40,828 bases of DNA from Kiloniellaceae bacterium. Lineage in GTDB: Bacteria > Pseudomonadota > Alphaproteobacteria > Kiloniellales > J153. Positions 32,301 to 39,282 of the stretch are shown one piece after another; within the stretch, counting starts at the first letter, position 1, and every line of letters begins with the position of its first letter. Position numbers and translations under genes: made by a program. The DNA lies in contig JAJFGL010000065.1 of NCBI GenBank assembly GCA_021776135.1, positions 1 to 40,828 of the forward strand, read 5' to 3'. The notes beneath the pieces are model-generated. The model was not told the DNA's origin. It saw only the letters and a program-made list of their open reading frames with translations, and ran no database searches.

Positions 32301-35128
32301 CCGCCGTCGCCTCCCGAGCAGGGGGTGCTGTTACCGCTGATGATGTTATCCTGAATGATCGGCGAGCCAAAACGGATCTCGACGCCACCACCGCCGCATT
32401 TGGAATTATTAAGGATTCTGTTGCCGACAATCTTTGGGGAGGCACGGTCGATCACGATTCCGCCACCGTCCCGCAAGGTAAAGTCTTGCAGGACCGAATC
32501 CAGTCCCTCGCCCGACTCAAAGAAGACGGTGCCGTCTATGACTGTCAGCGCGGGTCCGTACTCGCTGATCAAGGTGATCGCTTTACCCTGGAAGCGGAGG
32601 ATCTCGAAATAGGTTCCCGGTGAAACCAGAACCGTGTCGCCATCCGCCGCGGCATCGATGACACTCTGGATTGTCGACTGGCCGTGCTCGACTCTTGTGG
32701 CACCGGCAATAACGATTGGCTCCTGACCGGTCGCGGTCACGGCGAGAACGACGGTGTCGCTTGTCAAATCTCCTTCCAGGTCGGCAACCCTGAGAGTAGC
32801 TACATGAAGACCGGGCAGCAGCGGACCAACAGTCGCGGTGACCCCAGAGGCGATCTCCGTGCCATCGAGGAACCAGGCATAGGTCAGGACACCACCCTCC
32901 GGGTCGAAGGAAGCGGAGCCGTCCAGCGAGAAGATCGCGCCCTCGTCAAGGGTCTGGTTCGGGCCGGCATCGGCCACCGGAAAGACGGCGGTGGTGGTTA
33001 TAACGACTGTGTCGGAACTCGAAGCGCCGTCGGGATCGGTTACGGTCAAGGTGAAGGTGTCGGTGCGGGCGAATAGAAAAGGACCGACTTCTGTGGTCGC
33101 AGTTCTAGCGATTGTTGTGCCAGTGTATTCCCAGGAGTAGATCAGAGCATCGCCGTCGGGATCGGACGACCCGGTGCCATCCAATAGAACACGCTGGTGA
33201 TTGCTCACCGTCTGATCCGGCCCGGCATCGGCCACCGGCGGGGCGTTCGGGGCTTCCACCGTGAGGGTCATGGTGTCCGTACCGCTGAGGCCCTGCTGAT
33301 CGGTCACCGTGAGCGTGACGATGTGCGTGCCGGGTGCCAGTGTTGTGAAGAGCTGCGGCCCGTTATCTAGCGGGGCACCATTCGCGCTCCAGGAAAAGAA
33401 AAGGGGTGTGCCTTCGGCATCCGTCGAACCGGCGGCGTCCAGAACGACGAGTTGGCCCGCGGTCACGCTCTGGTCGGGACCGGCTTCCGCAATGGGTGCG
33501 CCGTTGGGCGCCGCGGGATCGATCGGGGTAGCAATCAGAAGGCTGGTCGTTATACCGTCGGCGATCGCGAGCAGGCTGATCTGGCCGGCATCGTTCATGG
33601 CGCGGGCTTCGCCGTTGTCGGAAAGTAGGAACGAAGACAGAAAGACTTCGTTCACTGTCCGAAAATCACCCGGCGCGACTTCAATCGCATCGCCTGGGCT
33701 TAGAACCGAAGAAATCCCATCCGTTCCGGCGACCCAGACTCCATTCTCCGGGCCGTACTGGATTTCCGCAGTCGTTCCATCGAACGCCACGTCGCCCGAT
33801 AGATTCAGATCGAGCATGCCGAAACGTTCGAAAGTCGCGGGAGTGAATCCCGGCGCTACATCATCGGTGCTTGCCACCAGGTTCAAGGCGTCGGGATCAC
33901 CGACCCACAACCCAATGGCAGAGGTAGTCAAACTCTGGAAACCGGCGGCGAAGGCAAATTGCCCGGCCTCGTTTAGGTCCACCCTGCTGGACAGTCCTTG
34001 GTAAACACCGCCCCCGGTACCCGGTGCCAAATTTCCCACGATAGCCAAAGGCCGCAACGCACCGGCTTGCTCGGTCCAAATGCCATCGAGCCCGCCCGAA
34101 ACGGCGAAGAATCCTATGTCACCGGCACTGTTCGTTACCGGCCCAAATGAAAATGACGGATCAGTTAAATTCGACGTTTGAGACGTGCTGAACCAGCCGC
34201 TACGGAACCCGGTAAAAATCGAACCGCCGGTGCCGGGTGCGACCTGCCCTCTGACGGCCACGGGTCGCAGTAACCCCGCGCTGCCCGTCCAGATGCCGTC
34301 GCCCAGGCGGTCGTCAAGACTCAAGGTACTCGTCTCGGCGACCAGGACGACGTCGCCGGCATCGTTCAGGGTATAGGCAGGAAAGCTCGCGAAGTTTTCA
34401 CCGGCCAGGCCGGGCGCCGGATCGCCGCTTTGGGCGAAGAGTTCCAATCCTACGGCCGAATGGAACCATAGGCCCTCCTGCAAATATTGCTGTCCGCAGT
34501 CCGGGATACACGCGGCCGGGTCCCCGATCGTCGCCCTGAAGACCAAGTCACCCGTATCGTTGAGGGACCCGCCATAGGTGCCCAGGTTTGCCAAGTCGTA
34601 GAGAGGATCGTTCCTCAGCCGCAGGAAGGAGAGGCCGGCAGTCCCGGGCGCCGGATCGCCGCTGCGGGCAATCAATTCCAGCTGGCTTGGCGGTCCCGCC
34701 CAAAGGCCGTGGTCGGCGACCGTGGCGTTAAGGCCAAATTCCGAGACAAAGGTGACGTCGCCAGTGTTGTTGAGTCGGCTGAGAAAGAAAGGGTAGAAGT
34801 AGAGGACACTACCGGGGTCAGGCGCGGGGTGGCTGAGCGTTTCCAGGATTGTGACGTTGCCGCCGGACCACAGCCCCAGCCCTCTATTGACTATGCCGCC
34901 CTGTAAATGGGAATCGAACAGAACATCGCCACTCTCGGTTAAGTTGGCGTGGCCGGACGTGAATATCTCGTGCTCCTCGGTGCCGTCCAGCGTCGTACCC
35001 GTGGCCGGGAGTATCTGAATGCGATAAGCGCGATTTTGAGCCGAAGCAGGATCCGGCACACTCGCGAGGACCAGCGCGAGAATGGTCCAGAAGCTTAAGT
35101 GTATAAAAAATAGGCGGGCGAGGTTCAT
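29399..35128 (-). CDS. Giant secreted multidomain repeat protein (NxxGxxxF repeats, PKD, beta-helix, LamG, cadherin-like)
   Basis: A 1909-residue protein with a signal peptide ending ASAQ near residue 31. Residues about 40-540 carry some eight repeats of the NxxGDVxF...GLW type (NNTGDVTFVSEF, NDTGDLVFRATI, NEAGQFAFAAGF). Three PKD domains follow (about 542-803, each with DAGPDQ and ending TLTVTD). A right-handed beta-helix comes next (about 805-1180, with IVGNRILNNS and IRGNRIEGNR), then a fourth PKD (1183-1270), LamG (1275-1490), two cadherin-like domains (VAADDGY...FTYRASDG, 1495-1690) and a second LamG (1695-1905). No LPXTG, PEP-CTERM, RTX or type 9 sorting signal is visible, so the export route is unclear. 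GGGGAA precedes the ATG at 35128. Adhesion or polysaccharide binding is a guess from the domains. Confidence 0.9.
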   Translation of the reverse strand: MNLARLFFIHLSFWTILALVLASVPDPASAQNRAYRIQILPATGTTLDGTEEHEIFTSGHANLTESGDVLFDSHLQGGIVNRGLGLWSGGNVTILETLSHPAPDPGSVLYFYPFFLSRLNNTGDVTFVSEFGLNATVADHGLWAGPPSQLELIARSGDPAPGTAGLSFLRLRNDPLYDLANLGTYGGSLNDTGDLVFRATIGDPAACIPDCGQQYLQEGLWFHSAVGLELFAQSGDPAPGLAGENFASFPAYTLNDAGDVVLVAETSTLSLDDRLGDGIWTGSAGLLRPVAVRGQVAPGTGGSIFTGFRSGWFSTSQTSNLTDPSFSFGPVTNSAGDIGFFAVSGGLDGIWTEQAGALRPLAIVGNLAPGTGGGVYQGLSSRVDLNEAGQFAFAAGFQSLTTSAIGLWVGDPDALNLVASTDDVAPGFTPATFERFGMLDLNLSGDVAFDGTTAEIQYGPENGVWVAGTDGISSVLSPGDAIEVAPGDFRTVNEVFLSSFLLSDNGEARAMNDAGQISLLAIADGITTSLLIATPIDPAAPNGAPIAEAGPDQSVTAGQLVVLDAAGSTDAEGTPLFFSWSANGAPLDNGPQLFTTLAPGTHIVTLTVTDQQGLSGTDTMTLTVEAPNAPPVADAGPDQTVSNHQRVLLDGTGSSDPDGDALIYSWEYTGTTIARTATTEVGPFLFARTDTFTLTVTDPDGASSSDTVVITTTAVFPVADAGPNQTLDEGAIFSLDGSASFDPEGGVLTYAWFLDGTEIASGVTATVGPLLPGLHVATLRVADLEGDLTSDTVVLAVTATGQEPIVIAGATRVEHGQSTIQSVIDAAADGDTVLVSPGTYFEILRFQGKAITLISEYGPALTVIDGTVFFESGEGLDSVLQDFTLRDGGGIVIDRASPKIVGNRILNNSKCGGGGVEIRFGSPIIQDNIISGNSTPCSGGDGGGISIVGAASAQILDNVISNNIVFSGHGGGIFLNAAGTPTIRGNRIEGNRVGGRSPAALGGGIAMFNVSDALIVENVIVGNIADNGGGVYWQVSSYGRGPFLVNNTIADNSGAQVLARGFDEQALLINNTISGAGLGIDCQAGNETLPPIMQFNNVVSMTGQAYSGLCAGALGVDGNISTDPLFVDAANGDYRLQDVSPLVDAGDNSAPGLLPTDANGRPRLVDGDADGVARIDLGAFEFGPGPMANAGPDQEVTDQDTVVLDGTGSINPAGHVLTYEWSLNGTALATGPTPSVSPLPLGTHVITLTVTDTEGATASDSVTVTVLNPVVPLAGTVVQLPLNEGSGTLAGDISGLLNHGTLAGGAAYEAATGDRSAFSVRFDGVNDFIDLGALDVTGTGLTLATWFNADSFPGSSKDPRLISKATGTASNSHVFMLSTIRVGSAVRLRARVRVGGSTKTLIASGGNLLPGQWYHAALTHDGATLRLYLDAVEVGATPLAGAVDVAPSVPVTIGAQPPGAGPRYFDGLMDDVRILSRAMSLGEISGIVSVGAGNQFPVAADDGYATPEDLTLVVVAANGVLTNDTDPDLDPLQAVLVNDVSNGVLTLNADGSLDYTPAANFNGTDSFTYRASDGLAESNLATVTLAVGAVSDAPVAADDGYQMQLDGVLAVNAADGVLSNDTDPDFDPLQAVLVDDVTNGVLALNADGSFDYTPFGGFDGQDGFTYRASDGFDSSNLASVTITVTGLPGQDPDVLVSLPLDEGSGLLAGDVSGNNNDGTLSGGAAFEANTADRSASSVRFDGVDDSIDLGAIDVAGTGLTLAAWFNADRFPVNDVRLISKATGTASNDHVFMLSTIGVGSEIRLRARVRVGGSTTTLKASSGNLLTGVWQHAAVTYDGTTLRLYLDAVEVGSTSLSGAVDVAPLVPVAVGGQPTGAGPRYFDGLLDDVRILQRALSLAEIAGIVNAGGS
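29402..31305 (-). repeat. Internal duplication: two LamG and two cadherin-like coding units
   Basis: The LamG-coding stretch at about 29402-30045 is closely similar at DNA level to that at about 30655-31305, and the two cadherin-like units between them (about 30045-30650) are also near copies, with shared phrases DTDPDxDPLQAVLV and DGSxDYTP. The order LamG, cadherin, cadherin, LamG is symmetric. Limits are approximate. The similarity implies fairly recent duplication or gene conversion inside the gene. Confidence 0.8.
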
Positions 35129-35460
35129 AGCAATAATTCCCCGATTGACGGCCGTAAAACCCGGGAGGCAATAGCGCTACGCTTAGGCTCTATCGCATAA
35201 TTTTCCAGAGGAATTTTTTATAGTATGCAAATGGTAAAGAAATATTGTCGTATCGGTAGGAACCCGCCTAGCCGGCCCGAAAATTCCCCTTAGGCACCTA
35301 GCCTTTGCCCGAAAATGCTAGCTAAAGCCGAAGACTGAAAAGACGGTGCCAGTGGCCCGATTCCGCCCCTGGGCGCCATTCATTCAATTAGTTACAACTC
35401 TGCGATCACGATTTATCAAATCTAAGTTATCGCGACTTGGTATGATACGGGGGTAGCCCG
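35129..35460. other. Intergenic region upstream of the giant gene, containing tRNA-like copy 3
   Basis: A 332-base gap between two divergent genes. The left half is AT-rich (35200-35260) and could hold the promoter of the giant gene, but I find no clean -35/-10 pair. The right half contains the decayed tRNA-like segment. No reading frame of note. Confidence 0.5.
35333..35378 (+). repeat. tRNA-Phe-like 3' half, copy 3 (putative att site, decayed)
   Basis: Bases 35345-35378 match copy 1 at 28 of 34 positions by my count and end CCTGGGCGCCA. Just before them GACTGAAAA (35333-35341) equals the anticodon-loop region of tRNA-Phe with a GAA anticodon, at nearly the right distance. A GCCC at 35307 would give a total of 72 bases, close to tRNA length, but the anticodon stem no longer pairs. 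It is a dead tRNA or an att fragment. Confidence 0.6.
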
Positions 35461-36069
35461 GTGACGGTCTTCGAGCATCTGCTTTATGGGCTTCTTTGGT
35501 TCAGTTTTGGCTGGGGCCACTCGGTGCTGGCCGGCGAGGCCGCGAAACGGCGTCTGGCGGCCTTAGCCGGGGCTAAGTACCGCTTGCTCTATAACCTTGC
35601 CGCGGCGATTCACATCGCGGTCGTCATGTTCGGGGGCCAGGCGGTCCTCGGGGAACACGCCACCCGTTTCGACTGGCCCCCAGAAATGGCGGCCGCCCTT
35701 AGCGGCGCCAAGTGGGCCGCCATAGTGTTCCTGATCGCGGCCTTGACCCAGTACGACCTAGGCCGGTTTTCCGGTTTCACGCAACTCAAGACGGGCCGCC
35801 GGGAACCGCAACACGCCGGGGACGAGCCGCTCCACCTGACGGGAATACACAGATACGTCCGGCACCCCTTGTATGCCGGGGCCTATTTGTATCTTTGGAG
35901 CGGCGTCCACGGCGAGTTTCATCTCGCCACGGCGTTATGGGGCAGCCTCTATCTGGCCATAGGCACCTATTTCGAGGAAAAGCGGCTGCTGCGTCTCTAT
36001 GGCAAGGCCTATGCCGGCTATCGCGCCGCCGTGCCGGCCTTGATTCCCTGGAAAGGCCGCGCGCACTAA
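35461..36069 (+). CDS. NnrU / isoprenylcysteine methyltransferase-like membrane protein
   Basis: A 202-residue integral membrane protein with about five hydrophobic segments. The N-terminal half resembles NnrU (LLYGLLWFSFGWGHSVLAGE; YRLLYNLAAAIHIAVVMFGG). The C-terminal half has the phospholipid/isoprenylcysteine methyltransferase signature TGIHRYVRHPLYAGAYLYLW and YFEEKRLLRLYGKAYAGYRA. NnrU was first described near nitric-oxide reductase genes but its reaction is not established; the signature suggests S-adenosylmethionine-dependent methylation. The start is GTG at 35461 with GGGGG upstream. Its stop overlaps the stop of the convergent heme-binding-like gene by four bases. Confidence 0.85.
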   Translation: MTVFEHLLYGLLWFSFGWGHSVLAGEAAKRRLAALAGAKYRLLYNLAAAIHIAVVMFGGQAVLGEHATRFDWPPEMAAALSGAKWAAIVFLIAALTQYDLGRFSGFTQLKTGRREPQHAGDEPLHLTGIHRYVRHPLYAGAYLYLWSGVHGEFHLATALWGSLYLAIGTYFEEKRLLRLYGKAYAGYRAAVPALIPWKGRAH

Positions 36070-38009
36070 AGCCCGTTACAGACGTTCTGGAGCCCCGGAT
36101 CGTCCAGGAACGGGGAGAAGGGACAGTTGACGTAACGCAGCAGGGTGCCCTGGGGCGCGAGGATATCGGCACGGATACCTGGCGGCGCGTTGCCGACGCC
36201 CACCACCAAGCTGGCGTTGTTCAGCCCCAGAAAAGAAATCATATCGTCCTGATCGATGCCGTCGCCGGAAACGCCGATACCGCCGACCAAGACGGCGCCG
36301 CGATAAATCGGCACGCTGCCGGGAAAGATTTGGATGCCGTTGGGAACCCGGTTGGTGCCGGTGGCGACGGTGTTGGGAAGCGCGACGCCGGCGACACTGG
36401 TGCCGCAGTTTCCGGTGTCGCCGGGCGCGCCGCCCACGAAATTCAGATGCTCGACAATGTTATCGACGACCAGGTCGAGTTGCAGCCCGGTCGAAAACGG
36501 GCTCCAAGAGGCGAAGGGGCGGCTGAAGGGACCGTTCGGGTTCGCGACCACCCCATCGGGATAGAAGGGCCGGGACAGATTGCCGCCGGCCCGGTCGGAA
36601 AAGGCGATTCCATCGCTCAAGGCAGTCCCCCCGACGAAAGCCTGGACCGCGGCGACATAGCTGGGTATGGCCGTGCCGAGCGCGTTGGTTCCGGCCGCGT
36701 TGAGTTCGCCCGCGGCGGTCGCGCCGGAAAAGAACGCCGCCGTGCGCGCCTTTTGCAACGACACGTCGGTCCCGAATATGGGCGCGTCCGGGGTTCGGAC
36801 AATGCCCAGAATGCGGCCGTTGCCATCGACCACGGAGATCGTCACCTGCGCATGGCTATTGAGTGGCCGGCGAATCTGCGCGCGGGCCCGAAAGGCGACT
36901 TGGAGCGCGTTGGAAAGGATGGCCGTGACCTCGTTCGCGGTCAGGGCGTCGGCGCCGCCGGAGGTCCCGGCGATCGGCGCGAACCTCGGCGTATCCGCGC
37001 CATCGACCAGAATGAAGGCGCCGTCGCCGAAAGCCCCGCTGACATCCCGGCGAATGCCCGATGCCGCCTCGCCGAATATCTGGCCGCCGACGACCGCGCC
37101 ATCGGTATATCCGGTCACCGCCAGCAGATTGCCGTTGACCCCATCGAAGAAGGCCGGGGCATTGGCCGGCGCCGACAGCAAGGAACCGGCGTTCCGGTCC
37201 GTGAAGCGCAAGGACTTGCCTTCCACGGTGATCCGGTTCGCCCGGATCCCAAGCGGCGCCGCCCGGCCCACGGTGCCGGCGATGGCGATCAACTCGTCGA
37301 TATCGGTGTCGAAGTTGGAAATATCGAGATCGAGGCCGTATATCCCATCGGAAATAACCCCGATCCCGCCGACGAGATCGCCGTTCTTGTATAGCGGCAG
37401 CCCGCCGGGATCGGCCGACAAACCGAGCGGCGAGCGTTTCGGGCCGATAAACGCCTGAGGCGCGCCTGAGACAAATCGAACGCTCAGATCCGAGCACGGC
37501 AACTGACTGAATTGAACCCCGAACAGGGGCCCGCCCGGCTGGCCGGTCTCGCCGGGGTTGAAGTGTTCCTGCACGATCTGGCCCGCGGTCCGGGTCGTGA
37601 AGGCATTGCCGCGCGACGAAAGAAACGCGCCGGTCGCCGCCTTGGCGATGGCGGCGAGGGTATCGGGAACCGCGACGCCTTCGATCCCGGTGGTAACGCC
37701 GCGGTTCGAGGTGATGGTTATAGCGGTCTGGGCGCCGGCCATGCGGAAGACGGCAAGAACGCTGCCGGCGCGGTCAACCACGGCGATCGTTGCCGGCTGA
37801 CCGCGCGCCAAGGCCTCCTGAATCGCCTGGGCCAGCACCTGCTCGACGTCCGCGACGCTTAAGGACTCGGTGCCGGGTCCGGCCACGGTCGCGGCCGAGG
37901 GCGCCCCATCGCCGCCCGAAGCGCTTCCCCCATCGTGTTTACAAGCTTGTATGCCAAGCAGTATCGCTAAGGCGATGGCGATACGAAACAAGGGAGACCG
38001 CGAGCGCAC
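36066..38009 (-). CDS. Lipoprotein with tandem GlcG/HbpS heme-binding-type domains
   Basis: A 647-residue protein with an N-terminal hydrophobic segment and a likely lipobox (LLGIQAC, Cys at residue 23), then a Gly/Ser/Ala linker. Two GlcG/HbpS-type (DUF336) domains follow: one from about residue 48 (SLSVADVEQVLAQAIQEALA; ATIAVVDRAGSVLAVFRM), the other from about 360 (LTANEVTAILSNALQVAF; VTISVVDGNGRILGIVRTPD). Each ends with the family's glycine turn (LPLYKNGDLVGGIGVISDG; VPIYRGAVLVGGIGVSGDG). Some members bind heme or act in redox sensing; heme ligands cannot be assigned by eye. The start is GTG at 38009. It follows the STN-like gene by 9 bases and neighbours a multiheme cytochrome gene, which favours a heme or electron-transfer context. 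Confidence 0.85.
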   Translation of the reverse strand: MRSRSPLFRIAIALAILLGIQACKHDGGSASGGDGAPSAATVAGPGTESLSVADVEQVLAQAIQEALARGQPATIAVVDRAGSVLAVFRMAGAQTAITITSNRGVTTGIEGVAVPDTLAAIAKAATGAFLSSRGNAFTTRTAGQIVQEHFNPGETGQPGGPLFGVQFSQLPCSDLSVRFVSGAPQAFIGPKRSPLGLSADPGGLPLYKNGDLVGGIGVISDGIYGLDLDISNFDTDIDELIAIAGTVGRAAPLGIRANRITVEGKSLRFTDRNAGSLLSAPANAPAFFDGVNGNLLAVTGYTDGAVVGGQIFGEAASGIRRDVSGAFGDGAFILVDGADTPRFAPIAGTSGGADALTANEVTAILSNALQVAFRARAQIRRPLNSHAQVTISVVDGNGRILGIVRTPDAPIFGTDVSLQKARTAAFFSGATAAGELNAAGTNALGTAIPSYVAAVQAFVGGTALSDGIAFSDRAGGNLSRPFYPDGVVANPNGPFSRPFASWSPFSTGLQLDLVVDNIVEHLNFVGGAPGDTGNCGTSVAGVALPNTVATGTNRVPNGIQIFPGSVPIYRGAVLVGGIGVSGDGIDQDDMISFLGLNNASLVVGVGNAPPGIRADILAPQGTLLRYVNCPFSPFLDDPGLQNVCNGL

Positions 38010-38018
38010 GTTTCGTAC

Positions 38019-38996
38019 TCACAATGGAATCTGTTGATCCGGCATGACTTGAAAACTGCCGAACATCAGGCCCGATTCGGTTCGATAAGCGACCGTGAAC
38101 GTCATCGGGAAAAACTCATCCGACAAGTCGCCTTTGGCGACCTCGAAGGTCACGCCGCCGTCCGCCGGGGTGAAACGATTGTCGATCAGGGAATCTTCAT
38201 GGCCGTCCCAGGGAACCCAAGTTCCCTCTTCGGTTCGCTGAAGCGACGGGCCGGCCGCTTGGTGAAGCATCACATGGGTGGAAATCGGCGTATCGCCGGC
38301 AAGGTCCACCGTGCGAACGATATCGGTGTCGTGCGTGTCGATGACGATGTCCGGCAACCTGTTTCCGGAGGCGCTCAAGCGGCCGGCCCCTTCGCTTCGC
38401 ACGCCGCCGCCCGGGCCGGTACCGCTCTGGCCCCGGTCACTATCCGCGGCCGCTTCGGCGGCGGCCAGGCCGCCCTGGGGATCGGCGGTTTCAGACGAGG
38501 CAGGCTGGGCGCGACCGGCGGTATCGAAGCCCGGCGTATCTAGATTCAATCTCTCGCGCGGGCCCGGCACGCCATTCGCATGACGCGGAGGCGAGTTCAT
38601 CAACAACAATTGCGTGGGCCGGCCGGGCAAGCCTTCGCCGCCGGCGTCAAGCTGCGCGCGTAGCAAGATGTAGTTTTGATTCGACAGCAACCACGCCAGG
38701 ACACGGTCCAGATCGCCCGTCCTACTGCCCGTGATGAGCGGCGGCGCGTAACGCGAACCGGTACGCGCGACGCTAAACCCTAACCGGGCGGAAACGATCT
38801 CCAATATCCGGTCCAGGCTTGCGTTCTCGGCCTCGATACTCAGCCGGTCACGGTCGAAAGACACCTTCAGCTTGACGCTCGTTTCGGCCGCGAAGGACGG
38901 CGAAGGGCAGCATGCCCCTATCGCTCCAAGCCCCATAACGGCCAAACCGGCGGCATAGAACATGCGCGGCCAGCGCATCGCTCGCATTCCCTGCAT
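38019..38996 (-). CDS. Secreted protein with STN/secretin-like N-terminal domain
   Basis: About 325 residues from the ATG at 38996. A signal peptide (FYAAGLAVMGLGAIGACC, cleavage near SFA-AE) leads into a domain that resembles the short N-terminal STN fold of secretins and TonB receptors (LSIEAENASLDRILEIVSAR; LDRVLAWLLSNQNYILLRAQ). A long Gly/Ser/Ala/Pro linker (about 140-220) follows, then a C-terminal domain with LPDIVIDTHDTDIVRTVDLA and PMTFTVAYRTESGLMFGSFQ that I do not recognise. The cysteine pair in GACCPSPSF makes a lipoprotein possible but not typical. It is transcribed just ahead of the heme-binding-type lipoprotein (9-base gap) and diverges from the cytochrome gene, so the three may act together in the envelope. 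Confidence 0.75.
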   Translation of the reverse strand: MQGMRAMRWPRMFYAAGLAVMGLGAIGACCPSPSFAAETSVKLKVSFDRDRLSIEAENASLDRILEIVSARLGFSVARTGSRYAPPLITGSRTGDLDRVLAWLLSNQNYILLRAQLDAGGEGLPGRPTQLLLMNSPPRHANGVPGPRERLNLDTPGFDTAGRAQPASSETADPQGGLAAAEAAADSDRGQSGTGPGGGVRSEGAGRLSASGNRLPDIVIDTHDTDIVRTVDLAGDTPISTHVMLHQAAGPSLQRTEEGTWVPWDGHEDSLIDNRFTPADGGVTFEVAKGDLSDEFFPMTFTVAYRTESGLMFGSFQVMPDQQIPL

Positions 38997-39238
38997 CCAG
39001 CCCCCCAAGGCTCGCGCGTAACTATCTATACACACGGCGTCTTTGCACCTTGCCAAAGAGTGTGCCCGAACCTGGTTTTGGCCGCAAGGGCATAAGAGGC
39101 TCGCACGACGGGGCGAATCCTCCCAAGCGGCATCCGGCAAGTGTATTGAGCGGAAGTCGCGTCGCGGATAAGATGATCGAAACAGAGGATGCGGCGATCC
39201 CCGTTTTATGGATCGAAACGCGCGTCCCGAAAAAAAAC

Positions 39239-39246
39239 AGGGGAGG
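39239..39246 (+). promoter_or_regulatory. Ribosome binding site that fixes a GTG start for the cytochrome gene
   Basis: AGGGGAGG lies five bases before the GTG at 39252, a near-ideal spacing. The first in-frame ATG with a plausible signal peptide is at 39315 but has no such site, and using it would cut off the positively charged start of the signal sequence. Confidence 0.7.
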
Positions 39247-39282
39247 CTACGGTGGTTTTATTTACTACGGTGGTTTTATTTA
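39247..39282 (+). repeat. Two tandem 18-bp copies at the start of the cytochrome gene
   Basis: CTACGGTGGTTTTATTTA occurs at 39247-39264 and again at 39265-39282, head to tail with no change. Eighteen bases keep the reading frame, so the N terminus reads VVLFTTVVLFN if translation starts at GTG 39252; the second copy offers another GTG at 39270 without a ribosome binding site of its own. Confidence 0.9.

Larger units (their letters stand above)
29397..35344. mobile_element. Putative tRNA-bounded module carrying one giant secreted protein gene
   Basis: The interval between tRNA-like copies 2 and 3 holds a single gene of 5.7 kb and its upstream region. The 3' end of the gene touches the left repeat. 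There is no integrase. Support is the two repeats and the isolated, accessory nature of the gene. Confidence 0.35.

Noticed and set aside
29399-35128. Giant gene as several genes or a sequencing artefact of repeats
   Set aside because: The frame is open over 5.7 kb with consistent domain boundaries and one signal peptide; the near-duplicate LamG blocks differ at many bases, so they are not an assembly duplicate.
35307-35378. A complete functional tRNA-Phe gene at copy 3
   Set aside because: The length is close and a GAA anticodon-like loop is present, but the anticodon stem does not pair and the D arm is not recognisable, so it is treated as a decayed fragment.
19544-35378. The three tRNA-like segments as simple transcription terminators
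   Set aside because: Copies 1 and 2 lie between convergent genes, but copy 3 lies between divergent genes and none is followed by a T-run; the CCA end of copy 1 also points to tRNA origin.
35712-37394. Long plus-strand open frame (560 codons) opposite the heme-binding-type lipoprotein
   Set aside because: It is an antisense shadow of a GC-rich gene. The translation is rich in Gly, Arg and Asp with no domain, and it also overlaps the NnrU-like gene in another frame.
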